A DNA stretch of 27,040 bases from the NCBI GenBank assembly GCA_030639305.1, contig DAOWCY010000091.1:1-27040 (forward strand), given 5' to 3'. The translations under genes and the position numbers were made by a program. The DNA is from JAGLQA01 sp023135565. GTDB lineage: Bacteria; Acidobacteriota; Aminicenantia; UBA2199. A model generated the notes under the pieces. That model saw only the letters and a program-made list of their open reading frames with translations, did no database searches and was not told the origin of the DNA. Of this stretch, positions 7,470 to 14,497 are shown piece after piece; position 1 is the stretch's first letter; each line of letters opens with the position of its first letter.

Positions 7470-9896
7470 AAAATCTAAAAGAACCGCGGAATGAAACGCC
7501 CGCACCGGGGATTTGTGCAGTTCTAACGCGCCGCGCAGGGAAAGCAAACAACCGGGACAATCTACCGCCACGATATCGGCACCGCCGGCTTCGATCTTCT
7601 CTATCTTGCGCTGCAAAAGCTCGGCGGAGATTTCGGGGTACTTCAAACTATAAGTGCCGGCAAAACCGCAGCAGCGGTCGGATTCTTCCAACTCTACCCA
7701 ACTGCATCCGGGCAAAGCGGATAAAAGTTCCCGCGGCTCCCGGGAAACCCCGCAGCTCCGCTTCAAATGACAGGAATAATGATAAGTTATTTTCGTTTCT
7801 TTTGGCGGCGAAGTAGAAGGTTCCGGCTTCGGCCCAGGTTTCTCTTTCCCGGCGCTGCCTTCACGGTTTTGCAGGTCATACAACAATTTTACGAAATCGA
7901 AAGTTTTAGCGGCTACTTTTTCTAAGGGTTCCGCTAATGCCGGTTCCCCGGCTAACAACTCTTGCCAGTGCTTTTTTAGTATAATCGTACAGGTGGGACA
8001 GGCGGTGACGATATAATCCCATTTTTCAGCAGCGAAAGATTCCAGGTTCAGACGGGCGCTCCTGGCCGCGGCTTCGCTGAGACCGCTGTAAAAAGCAGGG
8101 GCGCCGCAGCAGCTTTGCTCAGGAAAAACAACCTCATAACCCCGGCTGTTCAACACTCGCACAACGGCCTCCCCGATTTCGGGGTAAACATAGTCGATCA
8201 TACAACCGGCAAAAAAAGCTATCCTCCCTTTTATGCCTTCGGCGACCAGGGGGGCTTTTTTGAAAAATCGCCCCCCTGGACCCCCCAAAAAACTTTTGTT
8301 TAAGGTTTGTTTTTTCCCAGGGTCAATACTACTGAGTGAGGCTGCTTCCTCTCGGAAACTTTTTTTAGCAAAAGCAGGCAGGGGCCGCCAATGCGTCAGC
8401 TTCTTCAATCCGAAAGGGAGTTTTTTGATATAAGTATTGCCATCCTGACCGGGCGAAGAGACAAGCCGGGAACCTAACGCCGCTGTTCGCATAGCTGTAT
8501 GAAACACCTTCGCCGCCGGTACTACTTTCCCGGTTATAAACCTTTGTAAAAAAGGCGGGGGAAATTCCCTACTGAGCCGGGTGCGCAGCTTCACAGTTAA
8601 ACCGGGGATGTCGATTTTTGCCGGGCAAACCTCTTTGCATTTGCCGCAGTTTAGACAGAGGCCTTCTACCTGTTTCGCTTCTTTCGGCGAGTTCAAAAAA
8701 GAGGTCAGCAGCGCGCCGATACCGCCGGAATAAATATGACCGTACACCTGCCCGCTGAGCAGTTGATACACAGGACATACATTTAGACAGGAGGCGCAGC
8801 GGATGCAGCGGCCAATCGCCTTAAAAACCGGGTCCTTAAGCATTTTCAGGCGGCCATTATCCAGTAGAATAACATGGAGTTCTTTCTTTTTTATTTGCCT
8901 CCGGCGGTGAGGGGGGCTTTTTTGAAAAATCGCCCCCCTCAACCCCCCAAAAAACTTTTGTTTATTTTCAGGTTCTTCTGACGAAGAGGTTTGACTAAAG
9001 CCGCTTTCCAGCGTTTCGGCAGGGCCGGATATCATGGTGATATAACTGGTAATCACCTGCCCGGTGGCACTCTTGGGCAGCACATTCACCGTGGCGGCAA
9101 TATCTTTAAATTTGGGCACTAACTTTTCATAACCTAACAGCACAATATGCACCGGCGGCAGCGTGGAAGTCAAACGGGCATTGCCTTCATTGGTGAAAAT
9201 AACCATGGTGCCGGTTTGAGCAGCAGCTATATTACACCCGGAAATACCGATGTCCGCTTTTAAAAAATGATCCCGCAAAATCCGCCGGGCCAGGTTCACC
9301 ATCCGGGGAATATCCGGTTCTACTTTATAACCGACTGCTTTCGAGAAAATTTCGGCGCACTTCTCTTTGGTCAAATGAATAGCAGGCATAACGATATGAG
9401 AAGGCTTCTCCGCCACCTGCTGGATAATCCATTCACCTAAGTCGGTCTCCACTACTGCCATCATGTCTTCGAGACCTTCATTCAATTCGATCTCTTCGGA
9501 AGTCATGGATTTGGATTTTACACAGGTAATAACCCGACGTTCTTCCGAAGTAGGAGGCGAAAACCCTACTTTTTTCGAGGACTCACCCACCCCGGCAGTT
9601 GATCGCTTCCCCGCAATGGCTTTGATAATTTCGATGACTTCCCTGCCGTCCGCGGCGCGATGAAATACCCCGCCATTTCCGCGCACTTTCTCCTCGAAAG
9701 TATCGGCCAAACTCTCGATATTCGCGATGGCATTTTCTTTTACCTGCTCTACTTCGGAACGCAGCGCTTCGAAATCAACGCCTTCATAAGCTTTGGCCCT
9801 GGCCTGCGGATAGGTGGCGCCCAGGTTCTCCAGCGCGTTCCGCAGCGAAGAATTATCTAACGCCTGCTTGATTTTTTTTCTAAAACTTTTCTTCAT
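7425..9896 (-). CDS. lutB-lutA: LutB-LutA fusion: iron-sulfur subunit of the lactate utilisation complex, with two repeat-derived insertions
   Basis: This 823-residue protein joins two normally separate subunits of the LutABC L-lactate oxidation complex. Residues about 60-345 are a LUD domain. Then come two 4Fe-4S motifs (CIRCASCLNVCP near 366, CLNCGKCKEVCP near 411). From about 556 a LutA-like region has two cysteine-rich (CCG) modules: FAGCM...SCCGAP and YSCHLKRSC...RCCGFAG. Two palindromic repeats are translated within it: residues about 312-334 interrupt the end of the LUD domain just before ELHVILLDNGR, and about 532-554 lie in the LutB/LutA linker. The last 15 residues are also repeat-derived. 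A complex with LutC (encoded upstream) is expected. There is no good Shine-Dalgarno site; the nearest GGAGG belongs to the upstream repeat, 18 nt before the ATG. Whether the LUD-end insertion is tolerated is unknown. Confidence 0.85.
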   Translation of the reverse strand: MKKSFRKKIKQALDNSSLRNALENLGATYPQARAKAYEGVDFEALRSEVEQVKENAIANIESLADTFEEKVRGNGGVFHRAADGREVIEIIKAIAGKRSTAGVGESSKKVGFSPPTSEERRVITCVKSKSMTSEEIELNEGLEDMMAVVETDLGEWIIQQVAEKPSHIVMPAIHLTKEKCAEIFSKAVGYKVEPDIPRMVNLARRILRDHFLKADIGISGCNIAAAQTGTMVIFTNEGNARLTSTLPPVHIVLLGYEKLVPKFKDIAATVNVLPKSATGQVITSYITMISGPAETLESGFSQTSSSEEPENKQKFFGGLRGAIFQKSPPHRRRQIKKKELHVILLDNGRLKMLKDPVFKAIGRCIRCASCLNVCPVYQLLSGQVYGHIYSGGIGALLTSFLNSPKEAKQVEGLCLNCGKCKEVCPAKIDIPGLTVKLRTRLSREFPPPFLQRFITGKVVPAAKVFHTAMRTAALGSRLVSSPGQDGNTYIKKLPFGLKKLTHWRPLPAFAKKSFREEAASLSSIDPGKKQTLNKSFLGGPGGRFFKKAPLVAEGIKGRIAFFAGCMIDYVYPEIGEAVVRVLNSRGYEVVFPEQSCCGAPAFYSGLSEAAARSARLNLESFAAEKWDYIVTACPTCTIILKKHWQELLAGEPALAEPLEKVAAKTFDFVKLLYDLQNREGSAGKEKPGPKPEPSTSPPKETKITYHYSCHLKRSCGVSREPRELLSALPGCSWVELEESDRCCGFAGTYSLKYPEISAELLQRKIEKIEAGGADIVAVDCPGCLLSLRGALELHKSPVRAFHSAVLLDFASGDPAGGQTFEKV
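8235..8300 (-). repeat. Family-2 palindromic element inside lutB-lutA (linker copy)
   Basis: A near-perfect hairpin, CAGGGGGGC...GCCCCCCTG, is bordered by GCCTTCGGCGACC and CCAAAAAACTTTTGTT. It is translated on the minus strand as a segment with FLGGPGGRFFKKAPLVAEG. This is a different reading frame from the copies at 8897-8962 and 24682-24743. Confidence 0.85.
8897..8962 (-). repeat. Family-2 palindromic element inside lutB-lutA (LUD-domain copy)
   Basis: The hairpin GAGGGGGGC...GCCCCCCTC is bordered by GCCTCCGGCGG and CCAAAAAACTTTTGTTT. It is translated as KFFGGLRGAIFQKSPPHRRR, the same frame as the uvrA copy at 24682-24743. Confidence 0.85.
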
Positions 9897-9912
9897 GATA
9901 ATTTTTTATTTT

Positions 9913-10083
9913 GCCTCCGGCGGGCAGGGGGCGCTTTTTGAAAATACTGCCCCCTGCACCCCCGCAAAAACTTCTATTAAGCAAACGTTTGTGCCCTTTA
10001 CCCGGCGCTGGGGAATTTGCTCATACGTTGGGCTAAACAAAAGTTTTTGTCCAACTTTTTTCAAAAAGTTGGCCGCCGGAGGC
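9913..10083. repeat. Composite family-2 element between lutC and lutB-lutA
   Basis: Same architecture as 7294-7469: GCCTCCGGCGG at the left, a GC-rich hairpin, AGCAAACGTTTGTGCCC, then AAAAAGTTGG and CCGCCGGAGGC at the right. It fills most of the gap between lutC and lutB-lutA, so any operon transcript would carry its hairpins. Confidence 0.8.
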
Positions 10084-10092
10084 TAAGAGGGT

Positions 10093-10117
10093 GGGTGCGC
10101 CGCACCCCCGCCGGAGG
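10093..10117. repeat. Short GC palindrome (GGGTGCG-C-CGCACCC) plus CCGCCGGAGGC
   Basis: The perfect 15-nt inverted repeat at 10093-10107 recurs in uvrA at 24764-24778. Here it is joined to another CCGCCGGAGGC end and lies just after the lutC stop, where it could act as an mRNA 3' hairpin. Confidence 0.6.
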
Positions 10118-10127
10118 CACACTCTTA

Positions 10128-10730
10128 TTAATTCTCATCTATAAATATAACTATTAATTTTTTAGGGCCGTGAACGCCGATAGTCAACACCCGCTCGATG
10201 TCCGCGGTCTTACTGGGCCCGCTAATAAAAGAAAGATAAGGCGGCATTTCCTCACCGTATACGTTTTCGATTACATCTAAGGCTTCCGGGAACGTACCTA
10301 CCAACGACGCTGTGCCGGCAAGCGCAATATGAACCGGCGGCAGCATGGAAACCAACCGGGCATGTAAACCGGACGCATCCTGCACAATAGTTCCCGAGGC
10401 AGCTATACTTAAATCAAATTCGGAAATACCTACCTCAGCCTTTTCGATTACATCCCGGTCTAACTCCCGGCTCAATTCGACAGCGGCAGTACGGCAGCTC
10501 TTTTCTAACTGCTGCGGGTCAATCAGGGTTAGGGCAGAAGAAACTACCGGCGGCTTCACCCCGGGAACGGAATCCCGGGAAACCTTTATTTCATTAACCA
10601 GCAGCGCCACCGCTTCATCAGGAGAAAATGCCCGGAGAACCTTAACAGTCAGTTCTTCAGCCTTTTCCTTAAACTGCCGGAACAACTCTTCGCTTCCTGC
10701 ATCCGCAGGCAGGCAATCTCTCCACTTCAT
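10128..10730 (-). CDS. lutC: LutC, LUD-domain subunit of the lactate utilisation complex
   Basis: The 200-residue protein fits the LutC (YkgG-like) LUD family in length and pattern: VGISEFDLSIAASGTIVQ, then LPPVHIALA, and SFISGPSKTADIERVLTIGVHGP near the end. LutC works with LutA and LutB in oxidising L-lactate to pyruvate. The start codon overlaps the stop of the upstream response-regulator gene by 4 nt (ATGA), which indicates translational coupling with a signalling gene. Unlike the LUD domain of the LutB-LutA protein, this copy keeps the intact GVHGP end, which shows what was interrupted there. No lactate permease gene is visible in the window. Confidence 0.88.
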   Translation of the reverse strand: MKWRDCLPADAGSEELFRQFKEKAEELTVKVLRAFSPDEAVALLVNEIKVSRDSVPGVKPPVVSSALTLIDPQQLEKSCRTAAVELSRELDRDVIEKAEVGISEFDLSIAASGTIVQDASGLHARLVSMLPPVHIALAGTASLVGTFPEALDVIENVYGEEMPPYLSFISGPSKTADIERVLTIGVHGPKKLIVIFIDEN

Positions 10731-11536
10731 TCCGCTGTTTCCCCTGTCTCTTTCCCCTTCTCCTTTTCGCCGAATACCACCATCTTTACATTAGACGTGT
10801 ATTCACCGAACTCGATAGCAGCAGCCTGCCTGAATTTCCCCAAAATAACCAGTATGTTCTCTAAAGCCTCTTCGATTCTTTTGAAATACAACCTTTGATC
10901 CTCACTGAGGACAATGGCTTCCATTGACTGCGAGAGCAGCTCTAAATACCCTCTGATTAACGTTAAAGGCTGGTTGATCTCATGATTGGCCGTCACCGCC
11001 ATGGCTTTAGCCGCTTCACGCTTCTCCTTTATGAGCGCTGTGTTTTGCGATTTCTCTAATTCTAAAAAAGTAAACTCCATGGTCTTAATGGCGTCGGTTA
11101 ACTGCCGGTTATATTTCATGATCATATCGGTTGATTTTTTTAACTTGATGTGGGTGTGAACACGGGCTATGACTTCCGCATTTTCAAAAGGTTTGGTAAT
11201 ATAGTCCACTGCTCCCAATTCAAAACCCTTGACTTTATCCTCTAATTCCACTTTAGCAGTCAAAAATATAATCGGGATATTCTCGGTGCCGGGATTTCCT
11301 TTGAGCCTTTTGCATACCTCGAAACCATCTATGCCGCGGCCCAACATAATATCCAACAAAATCAAATCGGGCTTTTTTTTCTCCACCAATTCCAGGGCTT
11401 CTTCGCCGCTGGAGGCAACAGCATAGGAATACTCCCCGCCGCTCAAAATTCGATGCAGTATCTGCACATTCATGGGGAGATCATCCACCAGCAGGATAAG
11501 AGGTTTATCGTTAATTGCTTTATTTTCCGGATGCAT
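10727..11536 (-). CDS. Response regulator with C-terminal HisKA-like segment but no ATPase domain
   Basis: Residues 12-130 are a receiver domain: acidic pair D18/D19, phospho-acceptor D62 (LILLDIML), the FLTAK switch region and YITKPF. A helical linker follows. Then a histidine-kinase dimerisation motif appears (ANHEINQPLTLIRGYLELL) in which the histidine is the likely phosphorylation site. The protein ends about 60 residues later with no N, G1 or G2 boxes, so it cannot bind ATP as a normal kinase. It may relay phosphate from the hybrid kinase encoded just upstream (3-nt gap); this is inference. GGAG six bases before the ATG, inside the end of the kinase gene, supports the start. The 4-nt overlap with lutC ties it to the Lut genes. 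No DNA-binding output domain is present. Confidence 0.85.
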   Translation of the reverse strand: MHPENKAINDKPLILLVDDLPMNVQILHRILSGGEYSYAVASSGEEALELVEKKKPDLILLDIMLGRGIDGFEVCKRLKGNPGTENIPIIFLTAKVELEDKVKGFELGAVDYITKPFENAEVIARVHTHIKLKKSTDMIMKYNRQLTDAIKTMEFTFLELEKSQNTALIKEKREAAKAMAVTANHEINQPLTLIRGYLELLSQSMEAIVLSEDQRLYFKRIEEALENILVILGKFRQAAAIEFGEYTSNVKMVVFGEKEKGKETGETAE

Positions 11537-11539
11537 TTT

Positions 11540-13885
11540 TTACTCCATTGCTTTGATCCTTTCTACCAATTCCGGGTAGTATTGAATCGCATTTTTTAAC
11601 TCCATTATATTCAAGTGAAAAACATTGTCTAAAAAATATTGCCCGTAATCCGTCATGGAATCAACTTTATATTTCTCACCTAACTGCTTGATTTCACTAC
11701 CGAATTCAGCCCAATTGTCTAAAATTAAAGAATCACCCACACGCCGCCATAATTCCATTAAACGGCATGATAATACATCTGCAACTTCAACGATCTCCCC
11801 CCGGGGTAGACTGGATAGATCATGCTCTATCACCTGGTCCCAGGCTTTCCGGTTACTGTCCGGGATGGAAATTTTTGTGTGCCGATAAGGTAAATATTTC
11901 ATTAGTTCCAAAAACAACTGCCCCTCCTCGATAGGTTTTGTCAGGTAGCCGTCACAGCCGCTCAGCTTGATCTTTTCCTGCACCTCAGGCAAAATGTGCG
12001 CGGTAAGGGCAATAACCGGGATGTTTCTCAGCTCCTTATCTGCTTTTATAATTTTCACCGCCTCATAGCCATCCAGCAGCGGAGTTTTTATGTCCAATAA
12101 AATTAAGTCCGGTCTCGACTCCCTTAACTTCTCGATGGCCTTTTTTCCATTTACGGCTTCCTGTACACGGATTCCACGTTCTTCCAGGATGACCCTGAGC
12201 AGTTCGAGACTGTGGCGATTATCCTCCACCACCAGGACTTCTGCCGATTCAAATTCTAAGGAGTCGTGCAGGAACACCTCACTATGTCTCAGCTTTGCTT
12301 TTCGAGTAGAGGTTTCTATATCATACAACTCGACAGTAAATGTAGTTCCGCGGTTCACCCTGCTGTCGATAGTTATTTTGCCTTTCATTATTTCCACTAA
12401 GTGCTTGACAATAGGCAGCCCCAGACCCGTGCCGCCGTAGCGGCTGCTCTGTCCGTCCTGCTGCTCGAAAGCCAGGAAAATTTTCTCTTTTTGGTCTTCC
12501 CGGACACCGATCCCCGTATCTTCTACTTTAAAAGTTAGGCTAACCAGCTTCTCATTAATAAAGGGCGCAATTTTAGACACAGAAAGTGTTACACCACCTT
12601 TAGCGGTAAACTTAACGGCATTATCTACCAGGTTGAAGAGGATTTCCTTCAGCCGCGTTTCATCTAACAGCAGGCTGCCCGGGACGTCCGCATCGCTGCA
12701 GACAACGAGATCGATGCCTTTCTCTTTTGTTTTGATCAGGAAGATATTCTCGATCTCCTCTAAGAGCGATTCCAGGTTGATGGGGCGCATTACTAACTCT
12801 ACTTTTCCCGCCTCGATCTTGGAAAGATTTAGAATAGAATCGATAAAAGATAACAAATCCCGGCCGCTGGTCTGCACGATATCGAGATACTCTTTTTTTT
12901 GTTTAGCGGAGATATCTTTGCCCAGTAGATTAGAATAACCTAAGATGGAATTCATCGGGGTACGAATTTCGTGGGACATATTGGCCAGGAAAATGCTTTT
13001 AGATGCCGCGGCCATTTCCGCCTGTTCTTTTGCCTTAAGTAAATCCACGGTGCGGTTTTGCACGATTTCTTCCAGGCTTTCGTTTAATTTCCTGATTTCC
13101 CCGTCTTTTGCGGAGATGTTTTCCAGCATATTGTTGAAACTGTCGTACAGGAGTCCGATCTCATCGTCGTTGACTCTTTTCACCCTGATCGAGTAATCTC
13201 CTTTATTCGAGATAACCGCCGCGGTGTCGGAAAGGTTTAATAGCGGGGCAGTCAAACTTTTGGACAGCTTTGTGCTCAGCAGCGCCGCCAGCGGTAATAT
13301 AGCCAATAATAATACCAGCGCAAAAAGTAAATAACCGAGAATCTGCTTTGCCAATAATTCGGTAGTAGCGATAATATAGATCGTACCGAAAATTTCGCCA
13401 TTGAACTCCATATCCCGCACCATATGCAGGTGATTGTTAATGAATTGAGTCGTTCTTTCCAATTGTTTTTCACTAATAGGTTTTGAAAGTTTGCTAAAAA
13501 AACGATCTTTTCGGTTAACCTGGTTGGAAATGCGGCTTCCAGGCCCCTCATAGGGTGGGGGGGGCGCCGCCCCTCTTTTTTTATAGGAGGCAAATTCTTT
13601 CCCTTCCCGGTCGTAGATCACCGCGCCGATGACCGCCGGCAACGACTCTAAACTTGAAAGGATTTTGTTTCCTTCGTCCCGGTTGTTAAATCCGATAGAA
13701 ACCACGGCGTTGAAGCTAATGAACTTAGTAATGGACTCTATCTCGGAAACCATATTTTTGCGAAAAGTGCGGATGGTTTGGAAACTTAAGACCGACAGGG
13801 TAGTCACCACAGCGAAGAGCACTACAGTCAGGATAATGGTAATATTTTTTTTCTTAATAGAGAGGTTATTGAATTTGCGTATCAT
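11540..13885 (-). CDS. Membrane hybrid histidine kinase (CHASE8-like sensor, HAMP, HisKA, HATPase, receiver)
   Basis: Numbered from the ATG at 13885 (781 residues): TM1 about 14-35, an extracytoplasmic sensor like CHASE8 (about 36-182), TM2 about 183-204 and HAMP (206-258). HisKA follows with H305 (NMSHEIRTPMN), then HATPase with N418/N422, DTGIG (456-460) and a GTGLGL motif. The receiver has D598 (LILLDIKTP), followed by a helical tail. Residues 111-141 are a family-1 repeat insertion within the sensor domain. The frame is open further upstream to an ATG at 14053, through another family-1 copy. I prefer the ATG at 13885 (or 13891) because IRKFNNLSIKKK followed by TM1 is the usual kinase N-terminus; none of the candidate starts has a good ribosome site. 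It leads an apparent operon with the response regulator, lutC and lutB-lutA, so its ligand may be related to lactate metabolism. Confidence 0.85.
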   Translation of the reverse strand: MIRKFNNLSIKKKNITIILTVVLFAVVTTLSVLSFQTIRTFRKNMVSEIESITKFISFNAVVSIGFNNRDEGNKILSSLESLPAVIGAVIYDREGKEFASYKKRGAAPPPPYEGPGSRISNQVNRKDRFFSKLSKPISEKQLERTTQFINNHLHMVRDMEFNGEIFGTIYIIATTELLAKQILGYLLFALVLLLAILPLAALLSTKLSKSLTAPLLNLSDTAAVISNKGDYSIRVKRVNDDEIGLLYDSFNNMLENISAKDGEIRKLNESLEEIVQNRTVDLLKAKEQAEMAAASKSIFLANMSHEIRTPMNSILGYSNLLGKDISAKQKKEYLDIVQTSGRDLLSFIDSILNLSKIEAGKVELVMRPINLESLLEEIENIFLIKTKEKGIDLVVCSDADVPGSLLLDETRLKEILFNLVDNAVKFTAKGGVTLSVSKIAPFINEKLVSLTFKVEDTGIGVREDQKEKIFLAFEQQDGQSSRYGGTGLGLPIVKHLVEIMKGKITIDSRVNRGTTFTVELYDIETSTRKAKLRHSEVFLHDSLEFESAEVLVVEDNRHSLELLRVILEERGIRVQEAVNGKKAIEKLRESRPDLILLDIKTPLLDGYEAVKIIKADKELRNIPVIALTAHILPEVQEKIKLSGCDGYLTKPIEEGQLFLELMKYLPYRHTKISIPDSNRKAWDQVIEHDLSSLPRGEIVEVADVLSCRLMELWRRVGDSLILDNWAEFGSEIKQLGEKYKVDSMTDYGQYFLDNVFHLNIMELKNAIQYYPELVERIKAME
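13463..13555 (-). repeat. Family-1 interspersed element, copy B, inside the histidine kinase gene
   Basis: These 93 bp are translated as a 31-residue segment beginning PYEGPG and containing KDRFFSKLSKPI. It aligns without gaps with copies A and C in the same frame. It is preceded by a GC palindrome (GGGGCGGCGCCCC-like) that adds a run of prolines. Confidence 0.8.
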
Positions 13886-13891
13886 TGCCAT

Positions 13892-13984
13892 TGTCTTTTT
13901 GTTAATACTTCTTGAAAGTTCGTTAAAAAAACAAACTTTTCGGCCAACCCGGGTGGAGTTGAGATTCTCAGGCCCCTCATCGGG
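13892..13984 (-). repeat. Family-1 interspersed element, copy C, at the 5' end of the histidine kinase gene
   Basis: This 93-bp copy, in frame with the kinase gene, encodes a segment beginning PDEGPE and containing KVCFFNELSRSI. It ends right before the probable kinase start codon. It may therefore be untranslated leader or an N-terminal extension. Confidence 0.78.
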
Positions 13985-14436
13985 TGGGTGCGCTTTCCGC
14001 TTTCTGTGAAGAGTGATTTGTTTTCCATATAGTTCTGCCCGACTGCCGGGCATCGAGGTATCATACGGGAACCGGGAAAACGCAGTGTTCTTTTCATTTA
14101 TTTTTCACCTTCGATAATCAACCAGTTGCATCGTTAGTTAAGCTTAAACTTGTAAACGTGAAGGAAAGAAAGGTGTCCCCCATGTAAGCAGGAAACATTC
14201 GCTACTTCCTCTGTTATAGTATATAGTAAGGTAAAAAACAGGAAATGTCAACTATCGGTTTCAAGAGAACTCAGGAGGCGGATGGCATCCGCAGCCTACG
14301 AGTCATCCGAACCATTGGTCTCATTTTAGAAGATTTTCGCGAAAAAACAAATTTCTCACTGGTCAGTAGTTCAGGGGAGTTCGAGAGAGATCAGGTTGAG
14401 GAAAATTTCCGCAGGATAAAAATATTTTTCTCCGGC
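13985..14436. other. Divergent intergenic region between the histidine kinase and the kinase block
   Basis: I see no secure gene. A minus-strand frame at 14097-13882 has a GAAGGTG before its ATG and ends in an ATGA overlap with the kinase ATG at 13885, but its sequence is not protein-like. A 98-codon plus frame (14245-14541) overlaps the pseudokinase start. An 18-bp piece at 14261-14278 (TCAAGAGAACTCAGGAGG) is identical to one minisatellite unit read on the other strand, and a degenerate unit follows at about 14368-14399. A hairpin GCGGATG-CATCCGC lies at about 14278-14292. Confidence 0.4.
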
Positions 14437-14438
14437 TC

Positions 14439-14467
14439 TTGCAAATTCAACCGTAATATCGTAAAAT
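14439..14467 (+). promoter_or_regulatory. Promoter of the kinase block
   Basis: TTGCAA (14439-14444), a 17-nt spacer and TAAAAT (14462-14467) predict a start near 14474 and a leader of about 24 nt carrying AAAGGAGG (14484-14491) before the TTG start codon. Confidence 0.55.
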
Positions 14468-14497
14468 CAAGGTGGAATAAAATAAAGGAGGCATACT

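Noticed and set aside
7290..10120. CRISPR array suggested by recurring hairpins
   Set aside because: Copies are irregularly spaced, lie partly inside genes and have no spacer-repeat periodicity; no cas genes are present.
13882..14097. 71-codon minus-strand frame with GAAGGTG and an ATGA overlap with the histidine kinase start
   Set aside because: It reads family-1 copy C in a frame different from the other copies and the rest is not protein-like. It could still be a small coupling frame, but support is too thin.
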